From Hypericibacter adhaerens (lineage in GTDB: Bacteria > Pseudomonadota > Alphaproteobacteria > Dongiales > Dongiaceae), in assembly GCF_008728835.1 (NCBI RefSeq), contig NZ_CP042582.1, forward strand, positions 5,315,001-5,379,000: DNA of 64,000 nt, written 5' to 3'. A program made the translations under genes and the position numbers. Shown in pieces: positions 63,914 to 64,000 of the stretch. Position 1 is the first letter of the stretch. Each line of letters opens with the position of its first letter. The notes under the pieces were generated by a model. The model did no database searches, was not told where the DNA came from, and saw only the letters and a program-made list of their open reading frames with translations.

Positions 63914-64000
63914 CCTCGCCCTCTGGCTCCTGTTGCTGGGCGCCGTCGCGCCCGGCGAAGCGCGGGCGGGCGAGCCCGTCGATCTCGAACTGGTGCTGGC
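63897..64000 (+). CDS. DUF1194-type secreted protein (partial, runs off right edge)
   Basis: From the ATG at 63897 the frame gives a signal peptide ([18 protein letters not shown]) followed by [11 protein letters not shown], the characteristic beginning of DUF1194 proteins, which have a von Willebrand A-like fold. Only the first 34 residues are in the window. It overlaps the end of the DppF-like gene by 17 nt. Confidence 0.6.

Overview
The window is high-GC DNA with tightly packed, often overlapping genes and no tRNA, rRNA, CRISPR array or insertion sequence that I could find. The gene families fit a metabolically versatile soil-type alphaproteobacterium, plausibly Rhodospirillales-like: quinol-type nitric oxide reductase with NnrS, a Dnr/NnrR-type regulator with a TTGCG-type box, a RutR-like TetR regulator and many ABC importers. 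The taxonomy is inference.

Layout. 1-4814: nitric oxide module (nnrS, norB, a CopD-like membrane protein, divergent Crp/Fnr regulator). 5480-10555: an aldehyde dehydrogenase, a VOC protein, a tandem cupin coupled to a glycosyltransferase with a histone-H1-like tail, and a second H1-like protein. 10677-14569: a polyamine-type ABC importer. 14785-16377: gamma-glutamyltransferase.

16462-33534 is the centrepiece: fifteen minus-strand genes in one run, most joined by ATGA or GTGA overlaps. In order of transcription they are epoxyalkane:CoM transferase (xecA), a zinc ribbon, 2-oxopropyl-CoM reductase/carboxylase (xecC), R- and S-2-hydroxypropyl-CoM dehydrogenases (xecD, xecE), a two-subunit CoA-transferase, an unknown protein, phosphosulfolactate synthase (xcbB/comA type), two aspartase/fumarase-superfamily enzymes and a PLP enzyme (xcbC/D/E types), an ADP-forming acyl-CoA synthetase, a CoA-acylating (sulfoacetaldehyde-type) dehydrogenase and a CoA-disulfide-reductase-like flavoprotein. 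This encodes both the synthesis of coenzyme M and its use to convert epoxides to acetoacetate, plus what looks like an extra acyl-CoA branch. A divergent DcmR-like regulator (33712-34515) is the likely switch; the shared promoter region carries phased TTGRTCA repeats. No alkene monooxygenase is present in the window.

34652-40518: CHASE2 adenylate/guanylate cyclase, a Na+/H+ antiporter with a cyclic-nucleotide-binding tail and a DMT exporter. 40785-50636: a PuuC-like aldehyde dehydrogenase, two APC permeases (one with three small membrane proteins in its operon), a hybrid histidine kinase and a LuxR-type response regulator, with related GGGAA/TTCCC motifs upstream. 50796-55251: a sugar-alcohol type operon (glycerol-1-phosphate-dehydrogenase-like, FGGY kinase, TIM barrel, DeoR regulator with a visible operator). 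55331-57045: trans-3-hydroxyproline dehydratase type enzyme and RutR-like regulator. 57333-63913: a complete dipeptide-type ABC importer with an embedded acetamidase/formamidase. The window ends inside a DUF1194 gene.
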